64,000 nucleotides of DNA from Ktedonospora formicarum (GTDB lineage Bacteria > Chloroflexota > Ktedonobacteria > Ktedonobacterales > Ktedonobacteraceae): the NCBI RefSeq assembly GCF_016587355.1, contig NZ_BNJF01000001.1:1736001-1800000 (forward strand), in the 5' to 3' direction. Position 1 is the stretch's first letter; each line of letters begins with the position of its first letter. This document shows, in pieces, positions 35,354 to 44,427 of the stretch. The translations under genes were made by a program, and so were the position numbers. The notes under the pieces were generated by a model, which saw nothing but the letters and a program-made list of their open reading frames with translations, had not been told where the DNA came from and searched no databases.

Positions 35354-37822
35354 ATGATTACGCGGACCAAATACGATCCCAAAGCTATTGAGAACAAATG
35401 GCAGGCACAATGGGAAAGCGATTACATTTATCGCGCCGACGATCAATCGCCAAAACCCAATTTCTACCATCTGGTAATGTTCCCCTATCCCTCTGGGGAC
35501 CTGCATATGGGGCACTGGTATAACTACTCTGCCTTTGATGCCTTTGGGCGCATGAAACGCATGCAAGGCTATAACGTCATGCAGCCTATCGGCTTCGATG
35601 CTTTTGGTCTGCCCGCCGAGAATGCCGCCATCAAGCGTGGTATTCAAGCACGCACATGGACACTGGCAAATATCGAGAATATGCGCAAGCAACTCAGGGC
35701 GATGGGCGCGGGCTGGGATTGGTCTCGCGAGGTCGTTACCTGCCTACCAGATTACTATAAGTGGACTCAGTGGCTCTTCCTGCAATTCTTCAAACAGGGC
35801 CTGGCTTATCGCACCAAGGCACCCGCCAACTGGTGCCCCGGCTGCAACACGACCCTGGCTAATGAGCAGGTTCTGGCCGATGGCACCTGTGAGCGTTGCG
35901 GAAGCATCGTCGAGCGCCGCGAAATCGATCAATGGCTACTGAAGATCTCCGCCTACGCTGAGGAACTGCTCAAATTTGAAGATGTTGAGTGGCCTGAGAA
36001 GACCATCACTATGCAGCGTAACTGGATTGGGCGTAGTGAGGGCGCGGAAATTCGCTTTAACGCGGTTATCGATGGCAAACGCGAAGAAATTCCGGTCTTC
36101 ACGACCCGACCCGACACCATCTACGGCGTGACCTTCTTTGTGCTGGCTCCCGAGCATCCCTGGGTGAACAAGATTACGACACCTGAGCATAAAGCCGCTG
36201 TGGACGCCTACGTCGAGCAGGCAGGTCGTTTGACTGAGATTGAGCGCATGAACGCAGGCAAGAGCGGAGTCTTTACCGGCGGGTACGTCACTAATCCTGT
36301 GAGCGGCGAGGAAATTCCTGTTTGGATCGCCGACTACGTGCTGATGGGGTATGGCGCGGGCGCGGTTATGGGTGTACCCGCCCACGATCAGCGCGACTTC
36401 GAGTTCGCGCGCAAATTCGATCTACCCATCCGCCAGGTGGTTATCGCTGAGGATGAAGAACCCACCGATCCCGCGACCTGGGACCAGGCCAAAGAGGCTC
36501 TGGGTGTCATGATTAACTCAGGCACCTTTAATGGAACGACCGGTGACGAGGCAAAAAATAAGATTATCCAGCATATCGAGGCCCAAGACCTCGGCAAAGC
36601 CACGATTAGCTACCGCCTGCGCGACTGGCTGATTAGTCGTCAGCGCTACTGGGGCTGTCCCATCCCTATCGTCTACTGCGAAAAAGATGGTATGCAGCCG
36701 GTACCCGAGGACCAGTTGCCAGTCAAGCTGCCGGAGAATGTCCAGTTCAAGTCAACTGGCGAGTCACCACTGCGCTATGAAGAGTCATTCCTCAACACTA
36801 CCTGCCCCGTTTGTGGTGGACCAGCCACACGCGAGGCCGATACGCTGGATACCTTCATCTGTTCATCCTGGTACTACCTACGCTATCCTGATCCACATAA
36901 TGACCAGGAAGCCTGGAGCCAGGAGAAGATGCGCACCTGGCTGCCAGTTGACCAATATGTTGGCGGCATTGAGCATGCCATTCTGCACCTGCTGTACTCT
37001 CGCTTCTTTACCAAGGCTCTACGCGACATGGGGCACCTGAACTTTGGCGAGCCCTTCAAGCGCCTGTTCCATCAGGGCATGGTCCTGGGTCCAGATGGAC
37101 AAAAGATGTCGAAGTCACGCGGGAATGTGGAGCCGCCAGACAAATATGTTGATGCCTACGGTGCTGATACAGTACGCTGCTACATGATGTTTATTGGCCC
37201 CTTCGAGGCTGGTGGCTCCTTTAAGGCCGAGAATCTGGAGGGCGTGTGGCGCTTCCTGAATCGCTTCTGGAGCCTGGTAACCGATACATGGTCCGAACAC
37301 TCCAGCACAAAAGAGACCAATGAAAGCAAGGCCATTGAGCGCCTGCGGCACAAGACAATTAAACGTGTCACGGAAGATCTGAGCAACTTCCGCTTTAACA
37401 CGGCACTGGCTGCTCTGATGGAGTGCAACAATGCGCTCATCAAGCAGCAGAATGAGCCAGTGGCACAGACGGCGGCCTTCCAGCGCACACTCGAAAGCAT
37501 GATGCAACTGCTGGCCCCCCTGGCTCCTCACATTACCGAGGAACTCTGGCACCTGACAGGGCATAAGGAAACGATCCATCTGCAAGCATGGCCCGCCTTT
37601 GATGAGGACATGACGCACGATGAGAGCTTTACCCTGGTTGTACAGGTGAATGGCAAGGTCCGCGAACGCATTGAGGCACCCGCAAGCATCAGCGAAGAAG
37701 ATGTGCGTAAACTGGTCCTCACCAATGAGAAGGTTCTCTCCTTCATTGGTGATGCCACGGTACAGAAGGTCATCTATATTCCAGGTCGCCTGGCGAATGT
37801 CGTCATTCGTAACACACGCTAA
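35354..37822 (+). CDS. leuS: Leucyl-tRNA synthetase
   Basis: An 822-aa class I synthetase that charges tRNA-Leu. HIGH appears as HMGH in [16 protein letters not shown] near residue 47. The CP1 editing domain ([22 protein letters not shown] and [17 protein letters not shown]) spans about 220-410. KMSKS is intact as KMSKSRGN near 585, and the C-terminal anticodon-binding region ends with [16 protein letters not shown] 35354 has GGAGG 9 nt upstream; an adjacent TTG at 35351 is possible. Under T-box control. Confidence 0.97.
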   Translation: MITRTKYDPKAIENKWQAQWESDYIYRADDQSPKPNFYHLVMFPYPSGDLHMGHWYNYSAFDAFGRMKRMQGYNVMQPIGFDAFGLPAENAAIKRGIQARTWTLANIENMRKQLRAMGAGWDWSREVVTCLPDYYKWTQWLFLQFFKQGLAYRTKAPANWCPGCNTTLANEQVLADGTCERCGSIVERREIDQWLLKISAYAEELLKFEDVEWPEKTITMQRNWIGRSEGAEIRFNAVIDGKREEIPVFTTRPDTIYGVTFFVLAPEHPWVNKITTPEHKAAVDAYVEQAGRLTEIERMNAGKSGVFTGGYVTNPVSGEEIPVWIADYVLMGYGAGAVMGVPAHDQRDFEFARKFDLPIRQVVIAEDEEPTDPATWDQAKEALGVMINSGTFNGTTGDEAKNKIIQHIEAQDLGKATISYRLRDWLISRQRYWGCPIPIVYCEKDGMQPVPEDQLPVKLPENVQFKSTGESPLRYEESFLNTTCPVCGGPATREADTLDTFICSSWYYLRYPDPHNDQEAWSQEKMRTWLPVDQYVGGIEHAILHLLYSRFFTKALRDMGHLNFGEPFKRLFHQGMVLGPDGQKMSKSRGNVEPPDKYVDAYGADTVRCYMMFIGPFEAGGSFKAENLEGVWRFLNRFWSLVTDTWSEHSSTKETNESKAIERLRHKTIKRVTEDLSNFRFNTALAALMECNNALIKQQNEPVAQTAAFQRTLESMMQLLAPLAPHITEELWHLTGHKETIHLQAWPAFDEDMTHDESFTLVVQVNGKVRERIEAPASISEEDVRKLVLTNEKVLSFIGDATVQKVIYIPGRLANVVIRNTR

Positions 37823-37837
37823 ACAGGCGAACGCTTA

Positions 37838-37914
37838 CTTCCATAAACATTTCGGAGGCTCTTTTCATACTCTTTCTCAGGGCATGAAAAGAGCCTCCGA
37901 AATGTTTATGGAAG
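37838..37914. terminator. 31-bp perfect hairpin after leuS
   Basis: Arms 37838-37868 and 37884-37914 are perfectly complementary with a 15-nt loop. Much longer than needed for termination. No long T-tract follows, so RNA 3'-end protection is also possible. Confidence 0.8.
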
Positions 37915-38552
37915 AGAATCTTTATTTTTGGCTACCACTAGTCCACAAACACCCAATATGTAACCCTCATACGTCTATTTTAGTAGGGCCCAAAGAGACA
38001 CACATGCGAGTTACCTCCTTCTGATGAGGATTGCCCCTCAATTCAGAGGAGAGAAGTGCCGATACTTATAAACAAACCGGCTTCTAGACAGGGTAAATGT
38101 GCCATAAGTGTCGAATTGCATCAATTGGGGTCCTGTCATGGAACTTTTTCGGATCTTCAAACGTATATACCGCAGTAAGCCTTTTAAGGTCGCCTAAAAT
38201 GCGTCTTCAGGGCGTCTTTAAAGGGGTTGGTGTGGTAGCGGTGGACCATTGCACAGTGAATTACTTCACTCTTTCTTAGTCACATGGAACACAGTAGCTA
38301 CGCCGATTTCCTGCTATGCTTCGTACATACGGAATAATGTAGCGAGGGGGGGCAGCATTTGAGAGATGTGATGGCGCGGTCGAGTTGCAAAAAAAATTGG
38401 TATTTGAAAAACTGTAGAGAGGCGCGTCTACTCTGTAGAGGGTAAAACCATTGGGAACAGCCCACTACCCGTAGTCGTTTTCTCAAAGGTATGAAACAGT
38501 AGAGAGCAGTGGCGGCTTGCCGATAATCGGCGTAGGTGGAAGGATATACAAC
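37915..38552. other. Gene-free region, about 640 bp
   Basis: No gene with a credible ribosome site and no RNA family I can name. One G-run (38347-38353) and an A-run (38388-38394) are visible. GGAAGGA precedes the next ATG. Confidence 0.45.
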
Positions 38553-38765
38553 ATGAATACACAGCCCTTAGAGATAGTTACCAGCATTGATAACACTCTT
38601 GACGAGACTGATGTTCTCAGCCAGTGCGGTTTCACTCAAGATGAGATTATTTCTCTGCTCTGGCTTCGTCAGTGGTATCAAAATGGCGGTAGCGACCGCA
38701 TAGAAGTAGTACGCCACCTGGAGTATTTACAATACCTCCATGCGCATGGCAAAGTCTCTTCTTAA
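38553..38765 (+). CDS. Small 70-aa protein of unknown function
   Basis: A 70-aa acidic protein, largely helical by composition (QDEIISLLWLRQWYQNGGSD, then IEVVRHLEYLQYLHAHGK). No membrane segment or cysteine pair. The ATG has GGAAGGA about 9 nt upstream, which supports translation. It stands alone and ends at a 56-bp palindrome. I do not recognise the family. Confidence 0.55.
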   Translation: MNTQPLEIVTSIDNTLDETDVLSQCGFTQDEIISLLWLRQWYQNGGSDRIEVVRHLEYLQYLHAHGKVSS

Positions 38766-38809
38766 CACTTATTTACACTTGTAGCCACTTCATTTTGTAG
38801 GTTACCGTA

Positions 38810-38865
38810 GATAGAAAAGCCATCCTCTCTACATCTATAGATGTAGAGAGGATGGCTTTTCTATC
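38810..38865. terminator. 56-bp perfect palindrome, bidirectional terminator
   Basis: GATAGAAAAGCCATCC... reads identically on both strands from 38810 to 38865, with TATA at its centre. The outer CTTTTCTATC gives a short T-run. It separates the small gene from the convergent crtB remnant. Confidence 0.85.
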
Positions 38866-38911
38866 CCTCTATTTAATCCTCTTAAGCATTGAGAACCTTG
38901 AGCGGAATATG

Positions 38912-39850
38912 TCATAAACCACTAGAGGAAACAGACATGTATGTACCTACACATTGCCTGATCCAGCAGGCAGAGGCGGTCATCAACTTGGTCTGAAGCG
39001 GGACGCTTGCACGCTTGGTGAATACGTTGTAACCATTGGCACAAATACAGTCGAGAATACGTTGATAGAGAAGCCCACTCAAACGGACCGAGAACTGGCA
39101 ATCTGTGCTTAGCAACTCAATTCCCCTCCGCCCCTTTGTAAAGTACTCATCCGTTCGCCGCATCTGGAAATGAATAAGATCACGAAATGGATCGTTAATG
39201 ACACCCCGCCGCAAATCCTCTTCACTATACCCAAAGTGCTCTAGTTCGTCGAGAGGCAGATAGATGCGATTCCGCCTCAAATCTTCACCAACATCACGCA
39301 TGATATTCGTCAGTTGTAACGCGATTCCCAGGTCAGCGGCATAGGTCAGGGCGGACGCATCTGTATAGCCAAAGATTGCGCTGGTCAATAGGCCCACAGT
39401 GCCCGCGACACGATAACAATAGAGACGCAATTCATCAAAGTTTTGATAACGCTGCTTCTCCAAATCCATTGTGACCCCATCCAACAATTCTAATGCAGGC
39501 TGCAAAGGAATGGGATAGCACTCTAACATGTCGCTCCAGGCTCGCATAATAGTGTTATCATCCGCACACCTCCCTTGATAGACCCCATAAAGAGACTCAC
39601 GCCAGAAATCCAGTTCTTTTCGCGGATTTCCCCTCCCATAAAGATACCCGATTCGTGTTCCGCTTGTCATTTCTCCCTGGACCGCTTCATCAACAATATC
39701 GTCGACCGTACGACAGAATGCGTATACAGTCTAGATTGCCTTTCGCTTCTGGGGAGGGAGGAAGCTTGATCCCCAGTAAAAGGTCTTCGACGCTCGTTGC
39801 GTGATCTTCCTGCAATACTCGTAAGCATCTATTACACCATGCTGGCGCAT
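38912..39850 (-). pseudogene. crtB: Phytoene/squalene synthase gene interrupted by an in-frame TAG
   Basis: Read from ATG 39850, which has AGGAG 8 nt upstream, the frame gives a full 312-codon squalene/phytoene synthase: SKTFYWGSSFLPPQKRKAI, then TAG at codon 40 (39731-39733), then TVYAFCRTVDDIVDEA with the first Asp-rich motif. The second motif is in LQLTNIMRDVGEDLRRNRIYLP. The stop replaces a residue that is normally aromatic (W or Y, so TGG or TAT/TAC). An internal start at 39670 would drop the first Asp motif and be inactive. Nonsense mutation is the simplest reading; sequencing error or readthrough are alternatives. Everything else in the frame is intact, so the lesion looks recent. Confidence 0.85.
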
Positions 39851-40227
39851 TAAGCATCTCCTATTCTACTCATATTGGTGCGACACCTTTATGTTCATGT
39901 CCTTCGTAGCCTCCCTTTCTCAATACATTCTGATAACATAGCGCGGCATTAAGCATGCTCATTGGGTAGAGCCTGGGGTTGCCATCTCAGACATCCTATT
40001 TATCACATGATTAATTTCTCCTCTACGTGTGTATAGATGGCTGCTGGCTCAAAAAGCGGGTAATATTCAGGTGCCAATTGCCAAAATTACACTGATCAAA
40101 CCTGAAAGGGATTGTAAACGTACATAAGGATAAGATGCTTTTGTTCAGTTCGCTCTGAGGGCGAGCGCTTCGCATATACGCTCTCGATGAAGACGCAAAA
40201 CCACTAGTTCTAATATACCTAATAAGG
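39851..40227. other. Gene-free divergent region
   Basis: About 375 bp between crtB and the ArsA-type gene, AT-rich around 40000. No recognisable motif beyond possible promoter hexamers; nothing else seen. Confidence 0.45.
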
Positions 40228-41415
40228 ATGACTATGCGCATTATTCTCTATCTTGGCAAAGGTGGCGTTGGCAAAACGACCATCTCCGCTGCGACCGCTG
40301 CGCGCTCCGCAGCCCTTGGCAAGCGCACGCTCGTTGTCAGTACCGACCTGGCTCATAGCCTTGCAGACTGCCTGCGAACGCCTCTGACATCGGAGCCACG
40401 CGAATTGGCGCCCAATCTCTGGGCTCAAGAGGTAAACGTACTCGACGAGATGCGGCGTGGCTGGGGCAAAGTCCAGGAAACTATGACGCGCACGCTCCGT
40501 AAACAGGGCGTTGATGATGTTATGGCCGAAGAATTGGCCCTCATCCCTGGTATGGACGAGATCGTGAGTCTCGTTAATATCTATCGCAATGCGCAACAGG
40601 GGAACTTCGATGTCGTTATTATCGACGCTGCTCCTACTGGGGAAACTGTTCGCTTGCTCAGCATGCCCGATACATTCCAATGGTATGTGGGGCACCTCGG
40701 AAATATGCGCGGAACGCTCAATCTCGCTCGCCCTTTCCTCAAATCCCTTATCCCCACAACCGAGATCCTGGATGCGGTCCAAAAGCTTAGTGAACGCGTC
40801 AAGGCGCTCCGTGAGGTCTTGAGCGATGCCAGCATCAGCTCATATCGTCCCGTGGTCAATCCCGAACGCATGGTCATTAAAGAGGCGCTCCGCGCTGAGA
40901 CATATCTTGCCCTCTTTGGCTATCCTATTGATAGTGTCGTCTGTAATCGCGTTATTCAGCCTGGAAACTACCAGGATACCTTCATGCAGGAGATATATCG
41001 CAATCAAGAGAAACTCCGGCAACAAATTCATGACACCTTCGCACCACTTCCAATCTGGGAGGCCCCCTACTACCCACAAGAGATCCTCGGTGTTGAGGAC
41101 CTTCATAAGCTAGCCGAGGTTGTCTTCGGCTCACATGATCCCACTGAAGTTTATCATCGAGGCGCGGTTCAAGAAGTTGTACGTGAAGAGAAGGGCTATG
41201 TCTTACGTCTCCCATTGCCACACGTCGAGATGAACAAGGTGGTGATGACCAAAAAGGGCGACGAGATGATTATTGAGATTGGCAACTTCAAACGCGATAT
41301 TACACTTCCCTCTATCCTGGTTCACCAGGAGGCAACCTCCGCGCGTTTTGCCAATAAAGCCCTTGAGATCCGCTTCACAGCGCTTGCCGAGCCTGAAGCC
41401 GATAAGACCGCCTGA
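40228..41415 (+). CDS. ArsA/Get3-family ATPase
   Basis: A 395-aa SIMIBI ATPase. The deviant P-loop GKGGVGKTT at residues 10-18, switch I DLAHSLAD (usually DPAHSL) and the signature IIDAAPTGETVRLL near 133 place it in the ArsA family. The last 75 residues look like the HSP20-like domain found at the C terminus of some bacterial and plant homologs. There is no arsB, arsR or arsD nearby, so arsenite export is unlikely; membrane-protein targeting or chaperoning is plausible but unproven. ATG 40234 is an alternative start. Confidence 0.87.
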   Translation: MTMRIILYLGKGGVGKTTISAATAARSAALGKRTLVVSTDLAHSLADCLRTPLTSEPRELAPNLWAQEVNVLDEMRRGWGKVQETMTRTLRKQGVDDVMAEELALIPGMDEIVSLVNIYRNAQQGNFDVVIIDAAPTGETVRLLSMPDTFQWYVGHLGNMRGTLNLARPFLKSLIPTTEILDAVQKLSERVKALREVLSDASISSYRPVVNPERMVIKEALRAETYLALFGYPIDSVVCNRVIQPGNYQDTFMQEIYRNQEKLRQQIHDTFAPLPIWEAPYYPQEILGVEDLHKLAEVVFGSHDPTEVYHRGAVQEVVREEKGYVLRLPLPHVEMNKVVMTKKGDEMIIEIGNFKRDITLPSILVHQEATSARFANKALEIRFTALAEPEADKTA

Positions 41416-41487
41416 ATTCACTGTTCTGGTGCAAAAATGAATAGGGCTAGCGCTCAAGCCTTTATAGAAGAAAGATACCCAAAAAAC

Positions 41488-41524
41488 AGGCGGGCACCTG
41501 CCCCTCAGACAGGTACCCGCCCCT
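41488..41524. terminator. Terminator between convergent ATPase and MFS genes
   Basis: GGCGGGCACCTG and CAGGTACCCGCC pair with one mismatch around 41490-41523. A-run on the left gives a T-tract for the minus-strand gene. Confidence 0.7.
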
Positions 41525-41580
41525 CATTCACGATGACAGCCGGAAAGTAGTAAATGTCTCGTTCCTCTGCTGTCTTATCC

Positions 41581-42861
41581 TTAATGCGAAACCTCTGCTA
41601 CCGCTTGTCCAGTCTCAACTGCCCCTTTGTCACTATCGCCAACTTTCAAGCGAGCATTGCGCAATGTTATAGCTGCGGCCAACGCGGCCAGCAGGGTAAG
41701 AATGCCCGCAATGTCAAACAGGCTGATTGTACTGACATGATCACCAAGCAGAGTAGAAGCAATCAGGCCCGCAAAGGTCGCGATAGAGAGCAATGTCTCA
41801 TACGCCCCAAACACACGCCCTCGATACCCATCTTCGACGCTTGTTTGCAACAATGTCTGCGTCGTGACAAACAGGCCCACAATAAAGACTCCCACAATCC
41901 CGATCATTAATAAGGCAAGGCGAAGGTCTGGATAATGTACGATGAAGATAATAGCACTTCCTGCCGCCACTAAAGCGACCACCGCCAGCACTACTGGTCG
42001 CACAATCTTGCTTGCCTGTCCAACAAGCATAGCCCCTAGCAATGAACCAATACCTTGCGCAGTAATAATCCAGCCTAGAGTTACTGAGCCTCTGTGCAAT
42101 ACATTCTCCGACAGTGGTACCAGCAACACATTAATGATCCCCTGACCAACCATCATTATACCTACGGTTGCGAGAATGCCTATCACAATCCGATCACGCC
42201 GAATAATCCTCATTCCATCTCGCCAATCACTCACGACCTGTTTGAAAGCACCCCCTAGCGTAATACGCTCACGCACCTGCGACCCCAACGCACGCGCTGG
42301 TAGAGTAATGAAGAGGATCATCAAAGCCGAGAGGGCAAAGCTCGCGCTATCCGCTATGACGACACCTGTAATGCTGAGCCAGGCAAAGAGCATGCCTCCC
42401 AGAGGTGGACCTATCAAGCGCGTCAATGCCTCACTAAATGATGACAGCGAGTTCGCGCCAACCAGTTCCTTCTCTTCAACCAATGTGGGAATCAGCGCCA
42501 TTGAGGCTGGTGTAAAGAACTGCGAAATGATAGTTTGCAAGACCGTCACAGCATAGATGAGCCAGAGCAGGTCCTGTGTATGTACCAATAAAATCATGAG
42601 CAGTACAAGCGCTCGCGCCAGGTCCGAGACAACCATCGTCCAGCGCCGGTCCCAGCGATCTACAAAGACACCCGCGACCGATCCCAGGATAATTCGCGGC
42701 AACATCTCAACCATATACATCACGCCTGTTTGAAGCACTGAGCCAGTCATTTGATAGATATAGAAGGGAAGCGCCAACATCAATAGCCAGTCACCCGACA
42801 GCGAGACGATCTGCCCAACCCATAGCAGTGCGTAATTTCGCTTTTTTAATACCGCAAACAT
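41581..42861 (-). CDS. MFS transporter, MFS_3 type
   Basis: A 426-aa protein with about twelve hydrophobic helices. The N terminus FAVLKKRNYALLWVGQIVSLSGDWLLMLALP and the loop VFVDRWDRRW after helix 2 are typical of the enterobactin-exporter/macrolide-efflux-like MFS_3 group. The central loop is short. Substrate unknown. AAAGGA precedes the ATG. It is divergent from the SDR gene across an AT-rich region. Confidence 0.85.
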   Translation of the reverse strand: MFAVLKKRNYALLWVGQIVSLSGDWLLMLALPFYIYQMTGSVLQTGVMYMVEMLPRIILGSVAGVFVDRWDRRWTMVVSDLARALVLLMILLVHTQDLLWLIYAVTVLQTIISQFFTPASMALIPTLVEEKELVGANSLSSFSEALTRLIGPPLGGMLFAWLSITGVVIADSASFALSALMILFITLPARALGSQVRERITLGGAFKQVVSDWRDGMRIIRRDRIVIGILATVGIMMVGQGIINVLLVPLSENVLHRGSVTLGWIITAQGIGSLLGAMLVGQASKIVRPVVLAVVALVAAGSAIIFIVHYPDLRLALLMIGIVGVFIVGLFVTTQTLLQTSVEDGYRGRVFGAYETLLSIATFAGLIASTLLGDHVSTISLFDIAGILTLLAALAAAITLRNARLKVGDSDKGAVETGQAVAEVSH

Positions 42862-43228
42862 CCCTGTATCCTTTCAAAATCTCATTTACCCTCTTGTAGA
42901 AATCCTGACCACCCCATAAAAATTTTACCATAATTTTGCAATTTTTAATCAACCACATGGCAATAATAACATGTACAATCTCGATAAGTCAACCCGATTT
43001 TGCGTAAAATCTCCAAATAAAAGCAAATTAATCACTTTTGATAGGTATTTTTTGCATCGGGGATAACATTTCAGAGAGTACAGAACACCTTCTACTGGCG
43101 ATAATAGACTGCCCCCGGCTTCACTTGGGCGACAGAAAGCAAAGAAACGTAGCTCTCACTCCCCTATGTTACAGTGAAATTACTGGAGGTATGATGTAGC
43201 ACTCAGCAAAAGATAAAAGGAGTGATCT
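42862..43228. other. AT-rich divergent promoter region
   Basis: About 365 bp, visibly the most AT-rich stretch in this part (42910-43060). It separates the MFS and SDR genes and probably holds both promoters. No symmetrical operator was found. Confidence 0.45.
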
Positions 43229-44167
43229 ATGAAGGTTTTCGTTGTTGGAATCACTGGCGTCCTTGGGCGCGCGCTCCTTCCCCAGCTACGCCAGCGCGGT
43301 CACGTGATACGCACGCTGGCACGCACACTCGAAAAGATGCACGCCCTGGAAGATGCTGGCGTTGAGGCGATCCAGGGGGATCTTCTGGCCCCTTCCACAA
43401 TTGAGCACTTAGCCTCGCATATCTCTGATTGTCAGGCAGTTGTGCATATCGCGACCGCCATCCCTCACGATCCTACACATCCCGATCCCGATGCCTGGCG
43501 CGCAACAACACGCTTACGCACAGAGGGGACGCAGGCGCTCCTCGCCGCCGCTCTAGCCGCGAAGGTCAAGCGCTATATTCAGCAAAGCACAATTATGGCC
43601 TACCCCAATGGGGGTGACTTCTGGCTTCAGGAGAATGTCCCCCTGGATTCAGCACCAACGCGCGCTGTGACATGCGCCCCCGTAATAAAGATGGAAGAGA
43701 TTATCCACTCAATTCATCCCAGCCAGATCCACTGGTGCATTCTGCGTGCTGGTCAGTTTGTGGGACCCGGCACAGACCAGGAAAAGAGAATTGAGGCACT
43801 TCGAGCGGGCCATCAGGTAGTACCCGGTAGAGGTCAGAGCTATCTCTCTCTCGTTCATGTGAGCGATATGGCTTCGGCTATCACAACCGCGCTCGATTCA
43901 GCTCCCGCAGGCTCCACATTCAATATTGTGGATGAACCTCTGCAAAATGGAGACTATCTGGATCGCCTGGCAAATATGCTACATGTGCCTCATCCCATTC
44001 GCCAGTCTGAGCTGCCAGAACCACCATCGTTCCGCTGTAGCAATGAGGCCGCTCGTACACGGCTCCACTGGACGCCTGAGCATGGCATCTGGCCTGAAGA
44101 AGAGCAGTTAGGTATTGCCCCCACTGTCACCTCCACTGCTATCCACGTGAAGCATACGCACGCATAA
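43229..44167 (+). CDS. Atypical SDR / NAD-dependent epimerase family protein
   Basis: A 312-aa extended SDR protein. The dinucleotide motif GITGVLGRALLPQL opens the chain. GDLLAP near 50 and VVHIATAIPHDP follow. The segment where the catalytic Tyr-x-x-x-Lys should lie reads CAPVIKMEE, keeping Lys but lacking Tyr, so oxidoreductase activity is doubtful. The protein may bind NAD(P)H or act as a regulator like other atypical SDRs. GGAG with 7-nt spacing precedes the ATG. A hairpin follows at 44199-44242. Confidence 0.82.
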   Translation: MKVFVVGITGVLGRALLPQLRQRGHVIRTLARTLEKMHALEDAGVEAIQGDLLAPSTIEHLASHISDCQAVVHIATAIPHDPTHPDPDAWRATTRLRTEGTQALLAAALAAKVKRYIQQSTIMAYPNGGDFWLQENVPLDSAPTRAVTCAPVIKMEEIIHSIHPSQIHWCILRAGQFVGPGTDQEKRIEALRAGHQVVPGRGQSYLSLVHVSDMASAITTALDSAPAGSTFNIVDEPLQNGDYLDRLANMLHVPHPIRQSELPEPPSFRCSNEAARTRLHWTPEHGIWPEEEQLGIAPTVTSTAIHVKHTHA

Positions 44168-44198
44168 GCACCTGGCAACACAGCCTAGAATCTCACTA

Positions 44199-44242
44199 GG
44201 GGAAGTGATATGTAGCCTGGAACATCGACATATCGCTTCCCC
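44199..44242. terminator. Hairpin after the SDR gene
   Basis: GGGGAAGTGATATGT (44199-44213) pairs with ACATATCGCTTCCCC (44228-44242), 15 bp with one wobble pair. Confidence 0.65.
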
Positions 44243-44427
44243 ATAAGTTCATGGTGCGGGTTAAGAGGGCTATCTATGTAGCTACTACAAGGCGCGATCC
44301 CCGGCTTGACATAACCGCGCTATACCCTCTATCATGGTGAGGAATAGAATTTGAACGCGCCATACACTAGCATAATACATGCAATGCACAAAATATGATG
44401 TACTAAAAACGGATCGTATTTTATCCT

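Noticed and set aside
39731..39733. TAG in crtB as a pyrrolysine or other recoding site
   Set aside because: Nothing in the window suggests an amber-decoding tRNA or synthetase, and the position is normally an ordinary aromatic residue; a point mutation or sequence error is simpler.
40228..41415. Arsenic resistance operon
   Set aside because: The ArsA-type ATPase has no arsB, arsR, arsC or arsD neighbour, so the family name alone is not enough.
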